This document shows positions 47,755 to 58,000 of a stretch of 64,000 nt of DNA, piece by piece; the stretch's first letter is position 1; each line of letters begins with the position of its first letter. Under the pieces are notes generated by a model, which was not told where the DNA came from, made no database searches, and saw only the letters and a program-made list of their open reading frames with translations. Source of the stretch: Siphonodentalium dalli (Eukaryota; Mollusca; Scaphopoda; Gadilida; Siphonodentaliidae); contig CP136062.1 in assembly GCA_032622095.1 (NCBI GenBank), forward strand, positions 33,976,918 through 34,040,917, read 5' to 3'. Both the position numbers and the translations under genes were made by a program.

Positions 47755-48871
47755 TAGAGATGGGCGGTTTTAATTTTTTTACGTTCGGTTTCGGTTTTTC
47801 TGGGAGAAAAAACCTCGGTTTCGGTTCGGTTTTCGTTTTTTTTTTACTATATAGTGAAATTATACTGAAATACATACAATTTGAGTATATACTTTCAAAG
47901 TAATCACCGTAATTAGAGTCAATAATGTCCCAATAACGTTGAATATTTGAGGAAGGAACTGCGATCACAGGTAAACAACGGGACAAAATGCCGATGGAAA
48001 CTGAATCCAACGCGATAAGATGATACAATTCGGTATTTAAAAAAATAAACACCCCCATCTTCACTTGTTTATCCCTTTCTGACATGTTTAAAACATATTT
48101 ATCATATTATATGCATTAGTATCTGAGAATTCAACCGCAAGCAGCAGCAAATTCACAAACAGTGGGCGTCCTTGACCTGACTGTGTAACAATTCTTGACA
48201 CGCCGCGCATGATTGACCCACATTCAATGACTGCGGTGTGATCGCTTTGATGTCTAGTGTGTTGTGACATAGTTTACAATATGCACATGGCTGCAAACTT
48301 CTACCAGATTACGTCACATCGGAATGTCCAGACGATAAAAGTGTTCATACCATTTACTAGTACTTGGTTTAGTTTTCGAGTTAGCAGACGCTTCCATTTT
48401 TTTGGTTGGCGATTATCACCTTATTTGGACTTATGTTCGGCATTCATATAGTTAGCCGGACTCTGGCTTAAGCGACGTTTTTATGACATATTAAGCAGCG
48501 ACATTTTTTGGAGTCTTCTCCAGTTAGATGCGTAAAATAACTCCAAACAGGGTTTTTTGTTGAACCCTGTTCGTAATTTTGTTCGGCCATGTTTTGAAAT
48601 AGAACAAAAACAGTCGCCTACGATATTATAACAACACATATCTGAGACGAAATGGACACATTCCGATATAATATTGATCAGAGAGGCCAATAATTTGATA
48701 ACAATATCAACTAATAAGTACCTGGGGAGGTATAATAAGTCGATTTAAGTGAAAAATAAACATATAAAAAACAACCGTAATGTCGGTTTGAGCAGAATCG
48801 CGTCGGTCGGTTTTCGGTTTATTGTTAAAAACCGAAACCGAGTTGTTTTCTCGGTTAACCGCCCATCACTA
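47755..48871. mobile_element. hAT-like element, exact 8-bp duplication
   Basis: GTCTAATC at 47747-47754 and 48872-48879. Ends TAGAGATGGGCGGTT and AACCGCCCATCACTA, followed inside by CGGTTTCGGTT runs. An 8-bp duplication with TAG ends fits hAT. Open frames inside (minus 47726-48085, minus 48481-48690) show no transposase domain. Confidence 0.85.
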
Positions 48872-48879
48872 GTCTAATC

Positions 48880-49463
48880 TATCACAGATTAGCATGTGGT
48901 TGTTTTGAATGAAAATCAAAATCAAAATGACATTGATTAATGCAGTTTCTTTGTCAAAATTTCCGTGGCAACGATTGTCGTATTTTGATTCAGCTTGTGA
49001 ACTGGATAGTTTTTAACAAACTCGCAAATATTGGCATGACGTCACGGTATGTCAAGGTCATCAATCGAAACTTCCTTTGCCGGTGGTTATCAACACTGAC
49101 AACAGTTTCTGCCTACCCTATGGCAATGGCTGCGCCCATTCCATTCGGCAAACCTCGTCAGATTCCGTCACCGTTTCAGACCAGGGGTCATAGGCCGGAG
49201 GAGTCCAGAATGTGGCTGCGCCCAATCGCGTTACAGTTTGATAACCCAATCGCAACTTCTCGGATTATCGTTCTTGCGAAATAATTCGCTACGGAAATCA
49301 CCGAGGCTTGCCGATTGTTTGATAACCATCAGTGCGAGTCTATTCTATTTTTAGTCTATGACATAACTAAGATGTTCAAATGAGCAACGTTCGATTAAAT
49401 TTGTGCAAATCGGATGTGGTTCTTAATAATTAATGTGAGCGTCGTATGCATACATGTACTTAC
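48880..49463 (-). other. presumed intron of the phosphotransferase-like gene
   Basis: It follows the donor at 49463 on the minus strand. The plus-strand frame at 48940-49284 has no recognisable domain. I could not find the next exon, which should carry the DG-x2-AR catalytic motif. Confidence 0.4.
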
Positions 49464-49679
49464 CCCACTTTCATGATCCATCGACCACGTGATCAAACAT
49501 GCAAATGTATTCCCCAGTAATCCAAATAATGAGATAACATTCGGCGCCAGGTATATTGGAACGAACTTAATTAGATAATTGTATATCACGTACATGTAAA
49601 CCTCCAGGATGGATGATCCCTGGCGAGAGTAAACATTGTTTTTTATATTACTGCGCTCTTTCTCGTTGAACATTGCCAT
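49464..49679 (-). CDS. choline/ethanolamine-phosphotransferase-like, first coding exon
   Basis: The ATG at 49679 opens 72 codons ending exactly at the donor GTAAGT (49463 downward), phase 0. The protein holds VYSRQGSSILE, then a hydrophobic stretch with FVPIYLAPNVISLFGLLG. This matches the N-terminal region of metazoan CEPT1/CHPT1-type CDP-alcohol phosphotransferases: a Y-S-x-G-x-S-L-L-E block, then W-I-A-P-N-L-I-T in the first membrane segment. Such enzymes transfer phosphocholine or phosphoethanolamine from CDP-alcohols to diacylglycerol in ER/Golgi membranes. The catalytic D-G-x2-A-R motif lies in a later exon, not found here. It could be CEPT1, CHPT1 or an EPT1 relative. This could be an intact gene with long introns, or an isolated exon copy; the perfect donor favours a real gene. 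Confidence 0.7.
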
Positions 49680-49773
49680 CTTATTCTAGTAGGTTCCTCC
49701 AATGGACGACCCGATTTCGACCGAAAAACGACTCCGCTTGCGCGCCCGAACTCGGGTCGTGTTTAGGCGGTCC

Positions 49774-49830
49774 GTGAAGATTCGGCCGAGGGAAGATTCG
49801 GCTGGGAAGATTCGGCTGAGAAGATTCGGC
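49774..49830. repeat. 14-bp minisatellite upstream of the phosphotransferase-like gene
   Basis: Four copies of GAAGATTCGGC(C/T)GNG about 100 bp upstream (minus sense) of the ATG. A plus-strand frame (49702-49899) is the repeat read through and is not supported as a gene. Confidence 0.85.
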
Positions 49831-49987
49831 TTGCTGTATCGGCCGAATCATCCCAGGTTTAGACCTATTTTGGAGTGGAAGTTTAATAGTTTTATGTGAA
49901 TAAATCCAAGTTATTACTTGCGGTCACTATGAATCCGGAACACAACCAAACATAACCGAAAACAAGTTAAAATAAGGAATATATAGG

Positions 49988-50245
49988 GGAGACCCGGGCA
50001 AAGCGGGACACCAAATGTTTTAAAGGAATTTTAGATAGGGTTTTCGCCGGAAAAAAACTGGAAAACCGTTAATTGGTATACAATTCATCGGCGCATATAA
50101 TCGGGTGGTCATTGATATTAAAAAACATCTCGGTATGTCCCTTTTGGAAACTCTTGTTATGTCCCACTTTGCCCGTGCCTTTGGGCAAAGCGGGACACCG
50201 CACTGGGCAAAGTGGGACAATATGCGAGGCTATCCGGGCAAAATG
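49988..50245. repeat. GGGCAAAGCGGGACA motif cluster
   Basis: GGGCAAAGCGGGACACC at ~49996 and ~50183, GGGCAAAGTGGGACA at ~50205, GGGCAAAATGGGACA at ~50237, and the inverse GTCCCACTTTGCCC at ~50161. Similar in style to the GGGGCATAATGCGAC words at 53.6 and 61.2 kb. Confidence 0.75.
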
Positions 50246-50439
50246 GGACAGCAAAATCAAAGAGACAGTGCGAGTTGCCATTGCTACAGACAGACAGGCT
50301 CTGATTGGCAGATGAGTTTCTGTTGGGTTAAGTAGGTAGGATTTCTTGTCTGGCGACCAGAGTTATCTAATATCTTAACGATATATTCACCCCTGTCACG
50401 GTACCGATTAAAACGATGGTGACTTCCATTCCTTATTTT

Positions 50440-51400
50440 ATTACTTATTCGATATTTTTATAATTATGTCAAACAAAGGATGTTGTATGGTCCCCCCCCC
50501 CCCCACATATATTCTATCCACACACCCCACCCCGATCCAAAGTGGCCGCCACCCAGAAGGGTTCAAATAGGGCACCCATGCCATTTCTCGGTCAATTGAC
50601 CGATTTAGGTCAAACAAAGGGTGTTCTAGGGTACCCCAAGCCAATCTAAATATTCACCTCACCCAGATCAAAAATGGTCGCTGTCCAGAAGGGTTCAAAT
50701 AGAGCACCCATGCCTTTACTCGGCCCATTTATCCGATTTAGGACAAACATAAGATGCTGTAGTTTGACCCGCAAGTCAGTCTAAATACCCCCCCCCTTCA
50801 CCACGCCCTGGTCCAAATGGCCACCATCCAGAGATGTTCAAATAGGGCACCCATGGCATTTCTCGACCCCTTGACCGATTTAGGTCAAACAAAGGGTGAT
50901 GCTGGGTGCCCCCAGAATGGCCGCCGACCAGAAAGGTTCAAATAGGACACCCATGCCATTTCTCGCCCCGTTGACCGATTTAGGTCAGACAAAGGGTGTT
51001 GTGGGGTGCCCCCCCCCCCAAGGCACTCTTTCCACACACCTCAACCTGATCCAAAATTGTCACTGTCCAGAGGGGTTCAAATAGGGCACACATACTATTT
51101 ATCGGCCCCTAGGCCGATTTAGGTCTAACACAGGGTGTTCTAGGGTGCCCCCAAGGCAATCTATATATTCACCCCTTTACCCCACCCGATCCAAAATGGC
51201 CGCCATCCAGAGAGGTTCAAATAGGGCAGGGCATCCATGCCATTTCTTGGCCTTTTGACCGATTTAGGTCAAACAAAGGCTGTTGTAGGGTGCTACGGTA
51301 CCAATATAATCTAAATATTCAACCCTTTCACACCACCCGATCCAAAATTGCCGCCGATCAGAAGGGTTCAAATAGGACACCCATGCCATTTTTCAGAACG
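50440..51400. repeat. ~144-bp tandem family, seven copies
   Basis: ACCGATTTAGGTCAAACAAAG marks copies near 50467 (partial), 50611, 50740, 50884, 50987, 51124 and 51268. Each carries GATCCAAAATGG, CCAGAAGGGTTCAAATAGG and CACCCATGCCATTT; poly-C runs vary in length. Confidence 0.9.
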
Positions 51401-51659
51401 TTGTGATGCCGAGAAAAATATTGTAGTTTCTCACAAACGTAAACCTACCTCGGATAGCGACCTGATGGTGGCATCTAAAGAACGAACAAATCCTTGAATT
51501 CCAAATTAAAGAAACTGAATCCTTTATTTGCTAAAATCAATACCAGCAGCAACACTGAACGAGAACCATGCAGAACAAAGCGCGCAATAAGAAAAACAGA
51601 CGCCCGATCCGTTGTGCACGCGCGTAGAGTTTGACGTCAGAGCTTTCTACGTCATTTAC

Positions 51660-52090
51660 GTTGGCATTACAACGTCGGGCCAACGATATACCGTTGTGTC
51701 AGCAATGGTTGTACGTGTGTTTACGGAACATAAAGTATCGGCATATCGTTGAGATGTATCCCATGCATATATGTAGGCCTACGCTATATATGTAATTGGA
51801 CTGCCACGAATCTGTTAGCGTTGGCCCAACATTGGACCAACGTTATAATTCCAACGGTTGCATGGGAGGAATACCTTAATTGGGGTCAACCAAGGGCCAT
51901 AAAGTAAACCCAACCAATGTGATGTGCACGGTAAATTCCATGTTCATGTTGGCGTTGGCCCAAATATTTCCAACGGTTGGAAGAAATACGTATACGTTGG
52001 GCCAACCAAGGGCCAACAACGTCAACCTAACCAAACCGAATGCCAACCGTGCCGACATTATCCCAACGTTGGCCCACGCAACGTAGTCAT
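51660..52090. repeat. CCAACGTTGG-type motif cluster
   Basis: At least nine words of the type CCAACGTTGG, GTTGGCCCAAC or TTGGGCCAAC are scattered through 430 bp in both orientations. Confidence 0.75.
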
Positions 52091-52158
52091 GCTATCTGGG
52101 GAATGCATGCCGAACACAAGAGTGCACGGCGTGAAATTATTATAAAAAAAACTGCCAA

Positions 52159-52542
52159 TCTCATATATATTTTGAAGACCTCTGTTTGTCTGTCTGTCTG
52201 TCTGTATGTATGTCATTTATACAAATCTACGATTCTCGACCGATCGGGACGAAACTTGGTATGTGTGTGTAGTTTGACCAGGCGGTCGTTGTTGTCGTAT
52301 TGGCGAGCCCGTGCGGCGCCCGCTTTGCGCATGCGCAGACGAGATCTCGGAAACGGGTGGAGCTATCGACTTGAAATTTGCTATGTGAATGTATCTTGCC
52401 CCGGATACGAATTTTATCGGGTCGCCGAGCCCGTGCGACGCCAGCTTCGCGCATGCGCAGACGAGATCTCGGAAACGGGTAGAGCTATCGACTTGAAATT
52501 TTGTTTTTGAATAGCCCGGACAACGTCGGGCTCATCGGCTAG
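52159..52542 (+). mobile_element. Helitron, array 2 unit a
   Basis: TCTCATATATATTTTGAAG after an A; two internal ~124-bp repeats; hairpin AGCCCGGACAACGTCGGGCT and CTAG. Same subtype as array-1 units 6-8. Confidence 0.9.
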
Positions 52543-52973
52543 TCTCATATATATTTTGAAGACCTCTGTGTGTTTCTCTGTTTGTCTGTATGTATGTTTG
52601 TCTGTCATTTATACAAATTTACGATTCTCGACCGATAGGTCGCCTCGCATATATAAGAGAATGCATTGGCCTAATCGGGACGAAACTTGGTACGTGTGTG
52701 TAGTTTGACCAGGCGGTCGACCTTGTCGTATTGGCGAGCCCGTGTGGCGCCCGTGCAGCGCATGCGCATACGAGATCTCGGAAACGGGTGGAGCTATCGA
52801 CTTGAAATTTGGTATGTGAAGCTATCTTGCCCCGGATACGAATTTTATCGGGTCGCCGAGCCCGTGCGACGCCAGCTTCGCGCATGCGCAGACGAGATCT
52901 CGGAAACTGGTGGAGCTATCGACTTGAAATTTGGTTTTTGAATAGCCCGGACAACGTCGGGCTCGTCGGCTAG
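52543..52973 (+). mobile_element. Helitron, array 2 unit b, carrying a half H1
   Basis: Directly follows unit a. Same structure plus 39 extra bases at 52637-52675. Ends CTAG followed by T. Confidence 0.9.
52637..52675. repeat. half of the H1 hairpin inserted in a Helitron
   Basis: Sister units read GACCGATCGGGACG. Here GACCGAT is followed by AGGTCGCCTCGCATATATAA, GAGAATGCATTGGCCTAAT, then CGGGACG. The insert is the right arm of H1 plus the CCTAA seen beside other H1 copies. Confidence 0.9.
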
Positions 52974-53926
52974 TATATATATATGATAACATAATATTTA
53001 ATCGCCAAAATTGTATCAAGCTTCACATATCACGATAACTCACATATAGGCCTACATACACATATATGCCTCATTTGGACTTGTGTTCGGTATTCATATA
53101 GTTAGCAGCCACCCCGCCGGACTCTGGCTTTTGCGCCATGCATGCAACGGCGTAAATGTACATAAAACTATCATTAACGTAACTTTTAATCGCCCAAATT
53201 GCTTCGATCTTCACATATCACTAGCTTACATATACACACACCCCTACACAATTTAGTTCTTATATTTCCCCTTATTTTAACTTGTTTCGGTTATGTTCAG
53301 TATTCATAGTGACCCATTACTTGTATAATTTTTTGTGCATGTTTTTTTTGTTGGGACATATCTTATGAGATTATTTTATGTTTATAGTAAAGAAAGTTTA
53401 ATTGTATCATTTATGAGTTATGTGGATCACTGGATATATATTTTTAATAGTTTTTACATGGATAAATAGTTACAACACTTGTCCAGGTAGGCCCTATTTC
53501 ATGTTGTCGTGGGTGCAGTACGCTGTGTCGCTGTCCGATCGGGTGCGGACATTAATGGCTGACCCGTAGGGTAATGTGGGGCATAATGCGACGCGGGGCA
53601 TAATGCGACAGACGGTCGTTATCAGGTCATATGATCTTTCCATGACTGAAGTTGAATCGCACATTTATTATTTTAGTAAGACCAATCATAGAAGTGAACA
53701 TCCCAATTGGACCGACATCATTATGACTGTTTAATCTCACATGCGAAATGCCGGAGTAGGGGTACCCACATTTGGTGACCCCCTTTTTGAATGGTTTATA
53801 ACTTCCGGTAGGTCTTGTACATGTTAAAACGAGAACATCTTACCACTACCACCAAAGCTACATGCGTATTTTGGTAAAGTAAGACGAGTTATATAGTAAG
53901 TTGATCAGTTCTATGTACATCGGTTA
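52974..53926. other. spacer before the Gypsy element
   Basis: Two GGGGCATAATGCGAC words at 53578-53592 and 53595-53609. They recur right of the retrotransposon at 60789-60803 and 61191-61205 (inverse ~61170), so the element landed inside a region bearing this motif. Nothing else is supported. Confidence 0.5.
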
Positions 53927-53930
53927 TTCA
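53927..53930. repeat. target-site duplication TTCA, left
   Basis: TTCA abuts the 5' LTR and recurs at 60744-60747 after the 3' LTR, consistent with the 4-6 bp duplications of Ty3/Gypsy integrases. Confidence 0.75.
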
Positions 53931-54987
53931 TGTGACGGTGTAATTTAGCCCTAGTTTATATACAACTAATACAAGTTAATACTGACAACTAGCAGCTAAC
54001 ATATTCATCCATATCACCGGTATTTACGACATCCCGTTTACCCTCTCAACTTTGCTGTATTCGATCCGTCCCTGTCTTATCACTGTCACTTCAGCCCAAT
54101 GCTAAACGCTCTAGTACTGCTACGTCAATTAGTACAGGTAAGCGCGCAGCTGATTGGATGACACATGGTCGCGCGTAAATTGTCAAAGGTTAAACAGTTT
54201 CGCGGGGTTTTAGATTAGTTGGTCAGAAAGTAAAGTTGTCTTCGGAAAGTTATTGTCTTAAAGTCTTAGTTTATTTTGTCGTCAAGATGTCGTCAAGTTG
54301 TTTAGACTATCGTTGTATACAGATCCTGACATAGTGGCCTATGTCTCATTGAACTGGTATGTTCACAGTTTCTATATTTTATCGTTATAATCATGTTTTT
54401 TATTAATACTTTTGTCTTCAAGTAAATCACCATAGAGTTTGTCCATTTTGACATAAAGTATATTTCCTATTTTAATTATATTTTAATGTGATTACTTTTG
54501 TGAGGTTATCTCCCGATAACCTGAGATGCCAGTTTGTAGATATCTCAATTAGGTAGATTGGATATCTGGCATCTCTTGTATTTTCAGGAACTCCTCAAGT
54601 TCCTTTAACATATATTTGTGTATGCACATATGCGTGCTTATCATGCAAATGGTAATATATTTGCATTTGGTTGCAGGGCCTATTCTATGCCTATAGTGAT
54701 GTATGATAACACTCTCTGTGTTATGTGAACAGACTATGCCTGTCTGTGGATGATGTTTGATTGTATGTGTTGATGGTGATGATGATGATAATCAAGATGT
54801 GTTATTAAGATGAATAAATGCTATTGAAGACTACAAAAGGTAATATGAACTTTCTATAGACCCTGTCCACCAGATTGAGAATTCTTGAGAACAGAGCCCA
54901 TACTGCCAAAGGCTAACTTTATAAATTTAATGTCAAAGGCTCAAGGACATTTAATAATATAAATGGACCCATAGTAACCCTATGACA
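53931..54987 (+). repeat. 5' LTR
   Basis: TGTGACGGTG...CCTATGACA. It holds two internal hairpins, AGGTTATCTCCCGATAACCT (~54503) and GAGATGCCAG...CTGGCATCTC (54522-54575), and an AATAAA-type polyadenylation word near 54813. Confidence 0.95.
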
Positions 54988-54989
54988 TT

Positions 54990-55043
54990 TGGCGCCCAAC
55001 GTGGGGCTCGAACCCACGACCCCGAGATTAAGAGTCTCGTGCT
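54990..55043 (+). promoter_or_regulatory. primer-binding site extended to 54 nt of tRNA-Lys(CUU)
   Basis: After a 2-nt spacer the sequence is complementary to the 3' 54 nt of tRNA-Lys: TGGCGCCCAACGTGGGGC (acceptor with CCA), CTCGAACCCACGACC (T arm), then CGAGATTAAGAGTCTCG (anticodon stem-loop, anticodon CUU) and TGCT. Normal sites span ~18 nt. The non-genomic CCA shows that a mature tRNA was the template. Confidence 0.9.
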
Positions 55044-55072
55044 TAAATAACAGGATTAAACATCGGATTGAT

Positions 55073-58000
55073 ATGTATGACAGTACACCTTTTAAGCAGC
55101 GTGCAAGACACATTCCACCTAGTATGATTGAAGAGGTCAGAAATCATCTTCATCAGTTACTTTCAGCTGGAGTTATTAGAAGATCCAGGAGTCCATTCTC
55201 TTCTAATGTTGTTCTTGTTAGGAAGCGCGGTTCTAATGCTCTTAGACTCTGTGTTGATTACAGGCAACTCAATAAACAGACTATACCTGATAATTATGCT
55301 TTGCCTAGGCCAGAAATGTTGTTTGATTCTCTCAAAGGTGCCAAGTACTTCTCTGTGCTTGATTTGAAAATGGGTTTTCATCAATTAGAGATCTCCGAGG
55401 AACACAAAGAGAGAACTGCTTTTTCTGTTTCAGGATTAGGATTTTACGAGTACAATCGTTTAGCTTTTGGACTTAACAATAGTCCAAGTTCATTTCAGAG
55501 AATGATGGAGGATTGTCTCGAAGGTTTAAACCATAATATCTGCAATATTTATATTGATGACATCATTATTTGGTCGCAGACGGTTCCAGAGATGATAGAG
55601 CGACTTGAAGCTGTTTTTGACAGATTGAGGCAGTGTAATTTGAAGCTCGCACCTTCAAAATGCAAATTCTTTCAACGTAAATGTACTTATGTTGGTTTTA
55701 TAGTTTCAGAGCATGGAATTGAAACTGATCCTGAGAAAGTTGACAAAATTGTCAATTGGCCAGCTCCGGAGAATCCAGATCAGTTGAGGAAATTTTTAGG
55801 TTTCTGTGGTTTTTATAGGAAATTTGTCAAGAATTTTTCTGCAATTTCTAAACCCCTTACAGATTTACTCCCACCCACTAATGTTAAGAAGTCAAAGAAT
55901 AAGAAGAAATCATCTTTTACAGGTAAATGGAAATGGGAAAGTGAGCAGCAGTCGGCATTTGATTATTTGAAAGATCGTCTTTCAAATCCCCCCATTTTAG
56001 GCTACCCCGACTATAGCAGACCATTTGAAATCCATATTGATGCTTCCCGACATGGTTTAGGTTGTGTCCTTCTCCAGGAAGACGATGGCGTGATGCGGGT
56101 GATAGCATATGGCAGCCGAGGTACTACTGCCGCAGAGAAGAATTATCCCGCCCACAAATTAGAATTTTTAGCTTTGAAATGGACAGTGACTGAGAAGTTT
56201 TATGATTACTTATATGGAAATTATTTTGTTGTATATACAGATAATAATCCTTTAACTTATGTACTTACTTCAGCTAAATTAGATGCTACAGGTCAAAGAT
56301 GGTTGTCAGCCCTTGGTGCTTTTAAATTTGATATTCTCTATAAGCCTGGTAAGACCAATACAGATGCAGATGTTTTATCTAGGTTGGATGAGCCTTCTTC
56401 AGCTTTTAATCATGAATTCATTCCAGTTGAATCCGTAAAGACTATATGTAACTCTTTACAGGTTCAGCAGCCTTTTGTTGAGAGTTTATGTGTAGACTCT
56501 GACGTATTAAAACCAGTTGATGAATTAGGTTATGATCTTGATGAGATGAATTACAAGGATTGGAGGAGAGCACAGGAGCGAGATAATGTTTTATCATTTT
56601 GGATGACAGCAGTTAGGCAGAAGAAATGTCCGAATAGAAGGTCTTTGCCTCCTTCAAAGGATCATTCTCCTTTTTTCAGGCATTTTTCGAAGTTGAAGTT
56701 GCAGAGAGGTGTTTTATATAGAGAGTCAACTTTTAATGGTAGTTCAACGTCTCAACTTGTATTACCTTCTTCTTATGTTAGACTTGTATTGAAGTCATTG
56801 CATAATGACATTGGACATCCCGGACGGGATAGGACTATTTCTCTGGTTAAAGAAAGATTTTATTTCCCCAGCATTGACAGTATAGTAGATAACTGGATCA
56901 AGAATTGCCATAGATGTATAAGGAGAAAGACTTCTACAAATTTTAGAGCTCCTTTAGTTTCAGTTTCTACTTCACAGCCACTTGAGTTAGTTTGTATTGA
57001 TTTTTTGTGTTTAGAATCTTGTAAAGGTGGTTATGAAAATGTTCTTGTTATTACAGATCACTTTACTAAGTATGCTCAAGCTTTTGCTACCAAGAATCAG
57101 ACAGCCAAGACTACAGCCGATATCTTATTCAATAATTTCTTTATTCATTATGGCTACCCACAGCGTATACATAGTGATCAAGGTGCAAATTTTGAGTCAC
57201 AAGTCATTTCAGAACTCTGTCAGCTGTGTGGTATACAGAAGTCTAGGACTACGCCTTACCACCCCATGGGTAATGGCATTACAGAACGATTTAATCGTAC
57301 ACTCATAGGAATGTTAGGTACTCTTCATCCTGACCAAAAGAAAGATTGGAAATCCTTTATTGGTCCACTTGTTCATGCATATAATTGCACACGTCACGAA
57401 ACTACAGGTTATGCACCATATTTGTTAATGTTTGGCAGAGAACCAAGGTTACCAATTGATGTCATGTTTGGTTTGCATAAATCTGATTCTGATGATGATC
57501 GTTCATATTGTGATTATGTTACTGACCTTAAGCACAGACTTAGAGAATCTTACAGGTTAGCTTCCAGTGGTATGTCTAAGTCTCAAGAAGGTCATAAGAG
57601 GAATTATGACAAGAAAGTGAGAGGCGCTACTATACATGTAGGCGACCGTGTACTTGTCAAAACTTTAGCATTTGATGGCAGGCATAAATTGGCGGATAAA
57701 TTTGATCCGGAGGTATATGTTGTGAAAGAGCAACCGAATAGTGATATTCCAGTTTTTGTGTTACAGGATGACTCAGGTAGAACCAGAACTTTACATAGGA
57801 ATCACTTATTACCTATTGGTTCAATTCCTTTTGATCTTCCAGTTGATGATCCAACAGTTAAACCCGATTCTTCTAAAGGTGTTGATGTTCCAGCTGGACA
57901 AGATCCTGTCAGACCTGTCCCTAAACCAAGAACTGTGAGGAAAGATTATATTCCAGGCACTGTTGACAAATCTCATAAAGAGAACAGACTTAATGGTCGT

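Noticed and set aside
48940-49284. 114-codon plus-strand ORF next to the phosphotransferase-like exon
   Set aside because: No recognisable domain or convincing splice signals; lies in the presumed intron on the other strand.
49702-49899. Plus-strand ORF upstream of the phosphotransferase-like exon
   Set aside because: It reads through a 14-bp minisatellite; no domain, no splice support.
54990-55043. tRNA-Lys gene (antisense)
   Set aside because: Only 54 nt are present; the acceptor 5' strand and most of the D arm are missing, CCA is encoded, and it sits exactly at the primer-binding position.
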